Positions 1 to 8,002 of a stretch of 64,000 bases of DNA are shown piece after piece (position 1 is the first letter of the stretch; every line of letters begins with the position of its first letter). Origin of the DNA: CAYJAD01 sp964370675 (GTDB lineage: Bacteria > Desulfobacterota > Desulfovibrionia > Desulfovibrionales > Desulfovibrionaceae); the NCBI GenBank assembly GCA_964370675.1, contig CAYJKC010000002.1, positions 46,622 to 110,621 on the forward strand, read 5' to 3'. Position numbers and translations under genes: made by a program. The notes beneath the pieces were generated by a model, which saw only the letters and a list, made by a program, of their open reading frames with translations, had not been told where the DNA came from and ran no database searches.

Positions 1-438
1 TTTCCCAAGCTCTTGTAAAACATCAAAGTTACCAGCTCTATTCTTACCCAGTGAAAAGTCATAGCCAATGATCAGGTGCTGACATTTTAGCGGTACTAAT
101 ACTTGCTTGACAAATTCTTCTGGATTAAGGGTTGCTAGTTCCTTGGTAAAGGGCAGCTCTAATGTGAGCGCCACACCATGCTTTGCAAAGCGAGTTAAGC
201 GATCATTTTGAGTAACGAGCAAGGATGGCGCGCGCGTTCTAGCAAGTACAGCCAAGGGGTGGGGCCAAAAGGTAACCACAGCAGGCATTAAGTTTTGCTT
301 AATGGATTGCTCCATAGTGCGCTGTAATAGACTTTGATGCCCTACATGCACACCATCAAAATTGCCGATGGTAATGCAAGTACCGGCATATTTAGAATTA
401 TCTAAAGTAAAATCTTGAGGTGAAGTAATTAAGTGCAT
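1..438 (-). CDS. ribF: Bifunctional riboflavin kinase/FAD synthetase, 3' end cut by window
   Basis: RibF phosphorylates riboflavin to FMN and adenylylates FMN to FAD in the cytoplasm. Only the first 146 codons are in the window; the gene runs off the left edge, so the C-terminal riboflavin kinase domain is not visible. The N-terminal FAD-synthetase nucleotidyltransferase signature IGNFDGVHVGHQ (about residues 24-35) is clear. It is followed by the family's VVTFWPHPLAVL stretch and a later IIGYDFSLGKNRAGN stretch. The start is the ATG whose complement is at 436-438. The stop of the upstream unknown gene lies only 2 bases away, so the two are probably cotranscribed. The window edge truncates the gene; the sequence gives no sign that it is broken. 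Confidence 0.93.
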   Translation of the reverse strand, partial: MHLITSPQDFTLDNSKYAGTCITIGNFDGVHVGHQSLLQRTMEQSIKQNLMPAVVTFWPHPLAVLARTRAPSLLVTQNDRLTRFAKHGVALTLELPFTKELATLNPEEFVKQVLVPLKCQHLIIGYDFSLGKNRAGNFDVLQELGK

Positions 439-440
439 AT

Positions 441-923
441 TTAAACAAGACGTTGAAAAATAAAGCTATAGTGATTGCGTAACACCAAGGAGAGTCGCAA
501 GGTTTCTGCTTTCAGGGCATTGTCATCTATCTTAGCAAAGGACAGTAGGTGCCTACTAATGTGGCTAAAATCTTTATCACCAACACTTAGCACCATATCA
601 CGATAAGCACGAATGGTTGTGGCTGTGGCAGAACGTAGTTTGGGCGACATTTTTTCCAAGTGTTGTTGTAAAAAACAGTCGAAAATTTCTTGCGCATTTT
701 GGGGAAATGATTGTTCAAGTGCTAAGGCCCAAAGTCCAATATAGGTGCCTTCAAATTCTTTCAGCAAGGTTTTACGCAGTGATCTATTAAATCTGCCTAC
801 TTTAAATATACTCAATTCTTGAGTAAAATCTACAGTGCTTAAAAGTGCCTCAAAGATGGCAGCCACTTCCTTAGGATCACTAGGTGGAGTTATTGGGCTA
901 TTGTTAATCATGTTTGGCACCAT
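441..923 (-). CDS. Conserved-looking hypothetical protein, 160 aa
   Basis: I do not recognise this protein. It is predicted soluble and largely helical, with no signal peptide, membrane segment or metal-binding motif. A Pro/Ser-rich N-terminus precedes the helical body, which is rich in Leu, Arg and Phe. It is sandwiched between the DEAD-box helicase gene and ribF: its 5' end overlaps the helicase 3' end and its stop is 2 bases from ribF. This suggests translational coupling in one transcript. Two in-frame ATGs are possible, at 923 and 911. A GAAGGG sequence about 13 bases upstream slightly favours 923. No function is proposed. Confidence 0.7.
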   Translation of the reverse strand: MVPNMINNSPITPPSDPKEVAAIFEALLSTVDFTQELSIFKVGRFNRSLRKTLLKEFEGTYIGLWALALEQSFPQNAQEIFDCFLQQHLEKMSPKLRSATATTIRAYRDMVLSVGDKDFSHISRHLLSFAKIDDNALKAETLRLSLVLRNHYSFIFQRLV

Positions 924-2409
924 TGCTTGTTTTTGCCCTTCTATTTCTACGTTTTCGCTTTGCTGGTGTAACTTCTGTGTTCACTGGTGTCATCGGAGCT
1001 ACCTTGAGGCTTTCTTGGTAAAATGCGTCAAGAAGCATATTGATTAAAGTATAGGATGTATCTTGAGTTTGCAGGTTTTGTCCATGCTCTTGCTGAATAA
1101 GTGACTGCACCACAGCATTAAACCTGCTCATTCTTTCACGCTCAAGACCAGTAAGTTTGCGATAACGAGCCTCGAGTAATGTAGTAATCCTTTGTCCTAC
1201 GGCATGGGAAACATCTTCATGAGAGGGGTTTTCACGCATAACAAGTGGAATATTAAATTTTTTTGCAATGCGCTCAAGCTCTAGCTTTTCCATAACATCC
1301 ACAATGTTAATGACCGTGCCAGCAGCACCAGCTCGACCAGTGCGTCCAGCTCTGTGAATATAACTTTCGTGGTCTTCTGGTACTTCATAAAGAATCACAT
1401 GTGACAAATCGGGAATATCAATACCACGCGCAGCTACGTCTGTTGCTATCAAAAATCGTAAAGCACCTTGGCGTATTTTTTGTAGTATGCTCTCGCGCCG
1501 ACTTTGCGATAGATCAGCAGAAAGACCATCTGCATCATAACCAAAGCCTTTAAGTACTTCAGTTACATAATGAACATTGGCCTTGGTATTGCAAAAAATG
1601 ATTGCAGAGCTAGGATTTTCCATTTCTAAAAGGCGAATTAAAGTGCGGTCTTTATCCATTGCCTTACATAGGCAATATAAATGTTGAACCTCAGCCACAT
1701 GTACATGGCTATGCGATAAAGATAGCATGGCAGGCACAGACATAAATTCTTCTGCCAGTTTTAATACATGAGGTGGATAAGTGGCAGAAAATAAGCAAGT
1801 GGCAATTTTTGCTCTCGGTAAATAGCGTTGAACTTCCTTCATATCAGGATAAAAACCAATAGAAAGCATGCGATCTGCTTCGTCAAAAACCAGAACTCGT
1901 AAATAATCTAAACAAAGGCTACGACGTAAAAGGTGGTCCAAAATGCGCCCAGGTGTGCCGACTACCAATTGTACCCCAGCACGTAAGGCTTCATTTTGTT
2001 TGCCATAACCAACACCGCCATAAACTGCTGTGGCTTCAAGACCAGATTGAGCAAAAATGGTTTGCGCTTCTTTTAAAACTTGCAGGGCCAATTCTCGTGT
2101 AGGAACAAGCACTAAGGCTTGCACTACTTTGCGCTCTGGTGAGAGATGGCGCAAGAGTGGTAATAGGTAAGTACCAGTTTTGCCACTACCTGTGCGTGAT
2201 TGCACCATTAAATCTCTGCGCGCTAAAAGATAAGGTAGCGATAACTCTTGGACAGGCATAAGCTCAGACCACTTGGCTCTAGCGCAAGCGTCTTGCAAAA
2301 CTTGCGGCAATTGGCTTAAGCTTGTGCGCGGTAAAGCATTGTCTGGTTCGCATACATTTGTCAGCGTAGCAGAGCCTTCACACGCATTTGCGCTTTGTTG
2401 CTGGGTCAT
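904..2409 (-). CDS. DEAD-box ATP-dependent RNA helicase
   Basis: A 501-residue superfamily 2 RNA helicase expected to remodel RNA duplexes or RNA-protein complexes, such as ribosome assembly or mRNA decay intermediates. All motifs are present in order: a Q-motif region around residues 45-56, motif I SRTGSGKT (71-78), PTRELA (103-108), TPGR (152-155), DEAD (176-179), SAT (208-210), the ATDVAARGID motif V region (322-331) and HRAGRTGR motif VI (352-359). The C-terminus is a basic tail rich in Lys and Arg, typical of RNA tethering. It is closest in layout to the RhlE/CsdA group, but I cannot assign a subfamily. Its last codons overlap the next gene. The upstream region carries an unusual repeat element. 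Confidence 0.93.
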   Translation of the reverse strand: MTQQQSANACEGSATLTNVCEPDNALPRTSLSQLPQVLQDACARAKWSELMPVQELSLPYLLARRDLMVQSRTGSGKTGTYLLPLLRHLSPERKVVQALVLVPTRELALQVLKEAQTIFAQSGLEATAVYGGVGYGKQNEALRAGVQLVVGTPGRILDHLLRRSLCLDYLRVLVFDEADRMLSIGFYPDMKEVQRYLPRAKIATCLFSATYPPHVLKLAEEFMSVPAMLSLSHSHVHVAEVQHLYCLCKAMDKDRTLIRLLEMENPSSAIIFCNTKANVHYVTEVLKGFGYDADGLSADLSQSRRESILQKIRQGALRFLIATDVAARGIDIPDLSHVILYEVPEDHESYIHRAGRTGRAGAAGTVINIVDVMEKLELERIAKKFNIPLVMRENPSHEDVSHAVGQRITTLLEARYRKLTGLERERMSRFNAVVQSLIQQEHGQNLQTQDTSYTLINMLLDAFYQESLKVAPMTPVNTEVTPAKRKRRNRRAKTSNGAKHD

Positions 2410-2521
2410 AGCTATCCTTAAGGTGTTAATGGTTGTGTGGCTTAAAGGTTAAAAAATACATAGCTTTAGAAATTTTCTAACATATTTTACTATGCTTGGC
2501 AATGTTATAATATGCCCTCAA

Positions 2522-2830
2522 AGGCTATATTCAATGTGATTCCGATTTGCCTACTTTTGCTTTTGATGTGTGAGGTTTGGTAAAGTTTTTTTAGCGTTGC
2601 AGTACCTGCGTTTCACTCTCGATTAACGTAAGGTTCGCAAGCTCACCTAAGGTAAACGGCTTCGCCGCCCGTTGGGTCGGCCGTTGGGCAGGCCTTTGGG
2701 TCGAGCATACGCTCCGTCGCAGCAGATTGCTCAAAAAACATTCCCCAACCGCACACATTCCCCAAACAAAAAACTACTTCAGTGACTATTTTTTAAATCG
2801 GAATGACTTGAGGCTATATTCAATGTGATT
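2522..2830. repeat. Inverted-repeat element flanked by 20-bp direct repeats (MITE-like)
   Basis: The 483-bp gap between the helicase and thiF genes holds a compact structure. A perfect 20-bp direct repeat, AGGCTATATTCAATGTGATT, lies at 2522-2541 and again at 2811-2830. Between the copies is a perfect 10-bp inverted repeat, ATTCCGATTT at 2539-2548 against AAATCGGAAT at 2795-2804. Inside that is a 29-nt imperfect inverted repeat (24 of 29 matching), 2567-2595 against 2729-2757. The core (about 2610-2730) is clearly GC-richer than the rest of the window, with repeated TTGGG-containing units around 2668-2704. No ORF of useful size lies inside. The layout resembles a non-autonomous mobile element (MITE) with a target duplication, or a dispersed intergenic repeat. 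The mobile interpretation is inference. Confidence 0.55.
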
Positions 2831-2892
2831 TTGCTTGTATGAATGATTTACATAACAATGTGACTTTTTTTGGCGGCTGCTGTAGAAAATGG

Positions 2893-3492
2893 CTATGTTA
2901 ATATATGTGTTAAAATAGCATCAGCTTGCAAGGCAGCTGCTTGCATGACGCGCGGGGCAAGAGGTGGAAGTATTGCCATATCGGAGCTAAAGTCTCCAAC
3001 TAAAACCAAATTACCCAAATGCTTTTGTTGCATAGGAGGTCCACCAAAACCACAAATACCAGAAGCGCTTACAGTAAATAATCCTGCTGCTAAAGTTTGC
3101 TCCACAAACATGCGTTTGCTCACCGCTTCATCTAAGGCTTCAACCCAATACATCGCCTTAGGTAAAAAATTTGATATATTCTCTTCATCTAAGCGTAGTA
3201 CATGCGTTTCAATGTTTATATTAGGGTCTAACTCTTGTAAAATCTTAACCATGGCATGCACTTTTTTCATGTTTACATGGCAGGGCATATAATGCTGGCG
3301 ATTTAAGTTAGAGGCATCAACTTCATCATAATCAATTAAAACAAAGTTTTTAATACCACTACGTGCCAACAGCATAGCCACATTGGACCCAAGTCCCCCA
3401 ACGCCGGCAATGCCAATGCTTGTGGTGCTAAGTTTTGCAAGCTGGTCTTTGCTTAAATATTTTTTTAAACCTTGGTTTAACATAGTGTGCAT
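2893..3492 (-). CDS. thiF: ThiF/MoeB-family adenylyltransferase (short ThiF type)
   Basis: An E1-like enzyme of the ThiF/MoeB/HesA fold, which adenylylates the C-terminal Gly-Gly of a ThiS-type sulfur carrier. The 199-residue length fits the short ThiF family found in anaerobes. Visible motifs are the nucleotide-binding GVGGLGS (about residues 31-37) and the adenylate-site stretch DYDEVDASNLNRQ (54-66). Neither CxxC zinc pair of MoeB is obvious. Its start is 3 bases from the stop of cobA-hemD, so it is the third gene of the pepA > cobA-hemD > thiF operon. No thiS, thiG or thiH is nearby, so thiamine thiazole synthesis is the family expectation rather than something the context shows. Confidence 0.82.
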   Translation of the reverse strand: MHTMLNQGLKKYLSKDQLAKLSTTSIGIAGVGGLGSNVAMLLARSGIKNFVLIDYDEVDASNLNRQHYMPCHVNMKKVHAMVKILQELDPNINIETHVLRLDEENISNFLPKAMYWVEALDEAVSKRMFVEQTLAAGLFTVSASGICGFGGPPMQQKHLGNLVLVGDFSSDMAILPPLAPRVMQAAALQADAILTHILT

Positions 3493-3495
3493 AGC

Positions 3496-5004
3496 TTATT
3501 TAGCAAAAAAAGTTTTTAACTCCTCTATTAAACCGGGTATGGTAAATTCTTCAGGTTGAATATGGCAAGTTAAGCCATGTTTTTGCATGGTTTTCGCTGT
3601 AATAGGACCAATGGCTGCAAGCTTTAAGTCTGGGTATTGCTTTAGGGTCTCTGCTGGCACAAGGGAAAGAAAATTATCCACCGTGGAGGATGAACCAAAG
3701 GTTATACAATGAATACGCCCGTTTTTAAGTTCATCAAGCACTTCTTCTTTGCGTGTAGCGGCGGGTTTTGTTTCATAAATTGGTAATACATCTACAGTGG
3801 CACCAGCTTTACGCAAGGCATCTGGTAAAACTTCACGCGCTTCCATAGCCCTTGGTAGTAGTATATTCTGTCCTTGCATACCAAGGGCCAACATACCCTC
3901 CACAACGCCCTCTGCCACATATTGAGCAGGCACAAAATCAGCCTCAATTCCACGTTCACGTAAAATTTGCGCTGTGGCTGGGCCAATGGCAGCAATTTTT
4001 TTGCCATGTAAAGCACGGCTATCTAATTTATGCAATTCTAAGCGCTTCCAAAAATGCTTAACTCCATTTACTGATGTAAATACTAGCCATTGATATGTAT
4101 TAAGATTTTTTATGTGCGTATCTACTTCTGTGTAATCATTTAAAGGATGTATTTCAATGGTTGGAAATTGAATGACATGCGCTCCAAGCTCGGCTAAATC
4201 TGTGGCAATGGTGCTTGCTTGTTCGCGTGCTCTGGTCACGACAATGCCCTTACCAAGCAGCGGTTTTTGCTCAAACCAATTCAATTTATCACGCAAAGTG
4301 ACCACATTACCGACCACAATGATTGATGGATTAGTAAAGCCTTGCTTTATGCCTTCATCTGGCAAAGTTTCAATGGTTGCCACAAGAGAGCGATGGTGAG
4401 CAGTTGTACCCCAATGCACAAGAGCGGCAGGGGTTTTAGGGTCAAGACCTGCCTTAATCAAATTGCTTGCAATGTCTGGTAAATTTTTCATGCCCATTAC
4501 AAAAACTAGGGTAGAAGCAGATTTAGCTAAGGCATCCCAATTGTGCACCGAACCTGGTTTATTAGGATCTTCATGACCCGTAATAATAGTAACTGAAGAA
4601 GCAAAGGAGCGATGAGTTAGTGGAATACCAGCATAGGCTGGTCCACCAATGGTGCTTGAAATACCTGGTACTTCTTCAAAAGGCACACCAGCTGCCAAAA
4701 GTTCTTCGGCTTCTTCGCCACCGCGCCCAAAAATATAGGGGTCGCCACCTTTAAGCCTTGCTACAACATGACCTTCTTTAGCTTTTTTTACAATGAGGGC
4801 ATTAATTTGATCTTGAGGCAGGGCATGGTCTGCGGCCCGTTTACCAACATATATAAGTTCAGCCGTGGGTTTTGCATAATTAAGTAAGCTAGAGTTGGCA
4901 AGCGCGTCATAAACAATGACATCGGCTATTTCCAAAATATTTTTGCCTTTAATCGTTAAAAGCCCGGCATCACCAGGGCCTGCTCCAATAAGATATACTT
5001 TCAT
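3496..5004 (-). CDS. cobA-hemD: Fused uroporphyrinogen-III C-methyltransferase / uroporphyrinogen-III synthase
   Basis: A 502-residue fusion. Residues 1 to about 240 form the SAM-dependent uroporphyrinogen-III C-methyltransferase (CobA/SUMT), which makes precorrin-2 for sirohaem, cobalamin and the alternative haem route. Seen there are the N-terminal GAGPGD (7-12), RLKGGDPYIFGRGGEE and a proline-rich GIPLTHR segment. Residues from about 250 to the end match uroporphyrinogen-III synthase (HemD), starting with GKGIVVTRAREQ and including the family's FTSVNGV stretch. The start codon shares one base with the pepA stop, and thiF follows 3 bases after the stop, so the three genes look cotranscribed. 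CobA-HemD fusions are common in Desulfovibrio-type bacteria and clostridia. Confidence 0.93.
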   Translation of the reverse strand: MKVYLIGAGPGDAGLLTIKGKNILEIADVIVYDALANSSLLNYAKPTAELIYVGKRAADHALPQDQINALIVKKAKEGHVVARLKGGDPYIFGRGGEEAEELLAAGVPFEEVPGISSTIGGPAYAGIPLTHRSFASSVTIITGHEDPNKPGSVHNWDALAKSASTLVFVMGMKNLPDIASNLIKAGLDPKTPAALVHWGTTAHHRSLVATIETLPDEGIKQGFTNPSIIVVGNVVTLRDKLNWFEQKPLLGKGIVVTRAREQASTIATDLAELGAHVIQFPTIEIHPLNDYTEVDTHIKNLNTYQWLVFTSVNGVKHFWKRLELHKLDSRALHGKKIAAIGPATAQILRERGIEADFVPAQYVAEGVVEGMLALGMQGQNILLPRAMEAREVLPDALRKAGATVDVLPIYETKPAATRKEEVLDELKNGRIHCITFGSSSTVDNFLSLVPAETLKQYPDLKLAAIGPITAKTMQKHGLTCHIQPEEFTIPGLIEELKTFFAK

Positions 5005-6506
5005 TAAATGCCACTCCGCATAAGTTCAACTAAAGAACGTACTCCAAAGCCTAGTGCTCCCACAGGGCTTAGAGCTGTTTTCTTAAAGGCCCAATCGGCC
5101 CCGGCAATATCTAAATGCGCCCAACGCACATCAGATTTAATAAAGTTTTTTAAGAATAATGCAGCACTAATGGCCCCACCTTCGCGCGGTCCTATGTGTG
5201 CAATATCGGCCACTGGGCTTTTTAGACCTTCTTCATAACCTGCCCATAAAGGTAGAGGCCAATAATAATCACCTGTAACCTTACCAATGTTACATAGTTC
5301 GTTATTTAAAGCTTCATCATCACTAAAAATGCCTGCTATTTCACTACCTAGGGCAATAGCGCATGCACCTGTTAATGTAGCTATATCAACCATAAAGGCA
5401 GGTGTCCACTGTTCTTGGGCATAACTTAATGCATCACAAAGCACCAAGCGTCCTTCGGCATCAGTGTTTAATATTTCAATGGTTTTTCCTGCATGTGACT
5501 TGACCACATCTCCGGGGCGCATGGCTTTGCCACCGGGCATATTTTCAGCACAAGCCAATATGCCAATAATGCGCCGTGGTATATCTTCTTGCCCTATGGT
5601 TTCTAATGCACCCACAATGGCAGCTGCACCAGACATATCACTTTTCATGGTGTGCATATTTTGTGCAGGCTTAAGGCTAATTCCGCCAGAATCAAAGGTT
5701 AAACCTTTACCAACCAAGATAATTGGATCATCATTTTCATGCCCTTTGGGAGCATGTTCTACAATGGCCATGCAGGGTGGATTATTAGAACCATTGCCTA
5801 CAGCTAGTATGGAATTGCAACCAAGCTTGTCCAATTCTTTTGGGTCTAACATGGTATACTTCATGCCATGTTTTTTTGCTACAGTTTGCGCAGCTTCAGC
5901 TAAGGCTTTTGGAGTCATAATATTTGGTGGAGTATTGGCAAGATTTCTTGCTAAATAAACCCCTTGGGCGGCGTGTTCTCCGCGGCGTGCGGCGGCATGC
6001 TCGGCATCAGGCACAGAGTCTTGAGTAAAACCTAAGGCTAACCATTTGGGGTCTTCCTTTTGCTCTGGACTTGGTGTACGCAAATCCATAAAACGATAAA
6101 GACCTAAAAAAGATGCAAAAACAGCTTCTTCTACTAAACGTGTGCTTTGGGTAGGTAAGACTTCAAGGGCAGGTAGAGGTATTAGAATGGACTCAAGCCC
6201 AAGGCTGCGGCAACGTGCCACAGCAGAAGCTACGGCTGTACGAAATATTTGTAGTGAAAATTTATCTTCTTCACCAAGTCCTATGGCCATAATGCGTGGT
6301 ATGGCTTGGTCAGGATGTCCATAAAATAAGGCTTCTTGTCCTTTACTACCATCAAAATCTCTTAGTCCGGGAGCTATGGTAAACCAGGGGCTTGCATCGC
6401 CAATTTCCGGATAAAGACTTGATGGATCTTGACCTTTGCAGGCAAAGGTTAGCATAATTTGCCCCTTCCAAGAACTGGGACCTAGGGCTTGAAAACGTAT
6501 ATCCAC
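5004..6506 (-). CDS. pepA: Leucyl aminopeptidase (cytosol aminopeptidase, M17)
   Basis: A dizinc M17 leucyl aminopeptidase that removes N-terminal residues from peptides in the cytoplasm; some family members also bind DNA. The 500-residue length is typical. The family signature NTDAEGRL is at 347-354. The expected metal and catalytic residues can be placed at K267, D272, K279, D290, D349, E351 and R353. The start ATG is preceded by AAGGAG at a good distance. It is the first gene of the operon with cobA-hemD and thiF, overlapping the next start by one base. An inverted repeat lies about 35-60 bases upstream of the start (6542-6564). Confidence 0.95.
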   Translation of the reverse strand: MDIRFQALGPSSWKGQIMLTFACKGQDPSSLYPEIGDASPWFTIAPGLRDFDGSKGQEALFYGHPDQAIPRIMAIGLGEEDKFSLQIFRTAVASAVARCRSLGLESILIPLPALEVLPTQSTRLVEEAVFASFLGLYRFMDLRTPSPEQKEDPKWLALGFTQDSVPDAEHAAARRGEHAAQGVYLARNLANTPPNIMTPKALAEAAQTVAKKHGMKYTMLDPKELDKLGCNSILAVGNGSNNPPCMAIVEHAPKGHENDDPIILVGKGLTFDSGGISLKPAQNMHTMKSDMSGAAAIVGALETIGQEDIPRRIIGILACAENMPGGKAMRPGDVVKSHAGKTIEILNTDAEGRLVLCDALSYAQEQWTPAFMVDIATLTGACAIALGSEIAGIFSDDEALNNELCNIGKVTGDYYWPLPLWAGYEEGLKSPVADIAHIGPREGGAISAALFLKNFIKSDVRWAHLDIAGADWAFKKTALSPVGALGFGVRSLVELMRSGI

Positions 6507-6541
6507 AATAATGCTCCTTGCAAATTTGCTTATAATAATTC

Positions 6542-6564
6542 ATGCTGTAATAATACTACAGCAT
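6542..6564. promoter_or_regulatory. 8-bp inverted repeat upstream of pepA
   Basis: ATGCTGTA (6542-6549) and TACAGCAT (6557-6564) form a perfect 8-bp inverted repeat around a 7-base spacer, in the pepA-hemW divergent region. It could be an operator or a small hairpin in the pepA leader. The CTG-N11-CAG core resembles a LexA site but is one base longer than the CTG-N10-CAG of enterobacterial LexA, so I do not call it one. Confidence 0.3.
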
Positions 6565-6732
6565 ACGCTTTATTAAGGCTTTTGCCAAGGGCTTAGATAT
6601 GACCTGAAAAAATGCGCATGCTTAGATTGTTTATATGCTTAGCTTTATAAAGCCATTAAACTTAATTTATATGGTATTTAAGTAAGGATCATTGATTAAC
6701 AGTCTTTTATGTTAACCTTAAGTGGGTATTTT

Positions 6733-7941
6733 ATGTTATTGTATATTCACGTACCATTTTGTCGCACTAAATGTACTTATTGCGCCTTTCACTCTGTGGG
6801 GGTAGGTAAGGGTGTTAATATTGTTCAGTATGAGCCGTTTTGTAATTATATTGATACATTATTTATGGAGTTAGCGGTTTGGAGTGATCGATTTAATGGA
6901 ATGCCCATACAATCTATCTTTTTTGGAGGTGGTACACCAAGCCTATTGCCTACGCGCGTGGTTAAGCTTTTGCTTGAGCGCATTCATAAAAATTTTGCTG
7001 TGCAAGATGATGCAGAAATTACCTTGGAGGCAAATCCAGAGTCCTTGCGTTCAAAGCAGCAAATCCGTGGTTTTTTAAATGCCGGCATCAATCGTCTTTC
7101 CATTGGTTTGCAAAGCTTAGATGATAGTTATTTACGCCAGCTTGGTCGCTCGCATAAGGTTAAGGATAGTCTTTATGCAGTGATGCAAGCGCGAGATATG
7201 GGCTTTAATAATATCAATGTGGATTTAATGTGGGCTTTGCCATCTCAAGGGGTTAGAAATTGGTTAAACACCTTGCGCGAAGTTACGCGTATGAAGCCTA
7301 ATCATATTTCTACCTATGGGCTTACTTTAGAAAAGGGCACTGATCTTGAGCATGATTTTGCTGAAGGCAAAATTCAATTACCAACTGAGCGTGATCAATC
7401 AGTTATGTTCTTAGAAGGAGCAGCCATTTTAGAAGAACAAGGTTATTTACATTATGAAATATCAAATTTTGCACGTATGGGCTTTCAATGTAAGCATAAT
7501 TTAGGTTATTGGGAAGGCAGTGATTACCTAGGTCTTGGGCCTTCGGCTACTTCTACCATACAGGGTAGGCGTTGGACTAACCCTTTAAGCCAAAGCTTGT
7601 GGGCTGATAAAATTTCTAAGGATAGTCTTGATGATGAATTTATTCAACTAAGCTCTACTGAGCGTGTGCTTGAGCTTATTATGCTGCGCTTACGAACTGC
7701 GCGCGGTCTAAGAGTAAGAGCATATAAAGCTTTAACTGGGCGAGATTTCTTGGGGGATCATAAAAAACTTATTCAAGCTTTGCATGAAAATGGGCTTATT
7801 CGTATACGCGATGGATATTTGCGTTTAACGCGCAGTGGCATGCTTGTATCAAACAGTATTTTATCTAATATCTTCTCACAAACTGAAGCTATCTTAAATA
7901 CTCCATTGCCAAAAAATGCAGAGCATGAAGAAATTGAATAG
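6733..7941 (+). CDS. hemW: HemW-like radical SAM protein
   Basis: A member of the HemN/HemW radical SAM family. HemW proteins bind haem and act as haem chaperones rather than true coproporphyrinogen III oxidases. The radical SAM cluster motif CRTKCTYCAF gives the three cysteines in CxxxCxxC spacing; the missing HemN-type fourth Cys (CxxxCxxCxC) supports HemW over HemN. A GGGTPS motif (SAM contact) and ANPESL follow. The C-terminal region contains the family winged-helix-like part. I chose the ATG at 6733, which places the LLYIHVPFC strand at the N-terminus as in relatives. An in-frame ATG at 6709 would add 8 residues, and neither start has a strong ribosome site. The gene is transcribed away from pepA. 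Confidence 0.87.
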   Translation: MLLYIHVPFCRTKCTYCAFHSVGVGKGVNIVQYEPFCNYIDTLFMELAVWSDRFNGMPIQSIFFGGGTPSLLPTRVVKLLLERIHKNFAVQDDAEITLEANPESLRSKQQIRGFLNAGINRLSIGLQSLDDSYLRQLGRSHKVKDSLYAVMQARDMGFNNINVDLMWALPSQGVRNWLNTLREVTRMKPNHISTYGLTLEKGTDLEHDFAEGKIQLPTERDQSVMFLEGAAILEEQGYLHYEISNFARMGFQCKHNLGYWEGSDYLGLGPSATSTIQGRRWTNPLSQSLWADKISKDSLDDEFIQLSSTERVLELIMLRLRTARGLRVRAYKALTGRDFLGDHKKLIQALHENGLIRIRDGYLRLTRSGMLVSNSILSNIFSQTEAILNTPLPKNAEHEEIE

Positions 7942-7953
7942 GTATTTAAAAAA

Positions 7954-7983
7954 GTAAAACATTCAAAAAAATGAATGTTTTAC
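7954..7983 (-). terminator. Intrinsic terminator of flgE
   Basis: GTAAAACATTCA (7954-7965) and TGAATGTTTTAC (7972-7983) form a perfect 12-bp stem with a 6-base loop. Reading the minus strand, the stem is followed by a run of six T, so it terminates flgE 20 bases after its stop codon. There is no T run on the plus side. Confidence 0.8.
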
Positions 7984-8002
7984 AGTCGCTGAATTTAGGT
8001 CT

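Noticed and set aside
2870..3292. 140-codon plus-strand ORF antisense to thiF
   Set aside because: The thiF frame encodes a clear ThiF-family protein; the opposite frame has no recognisable features.
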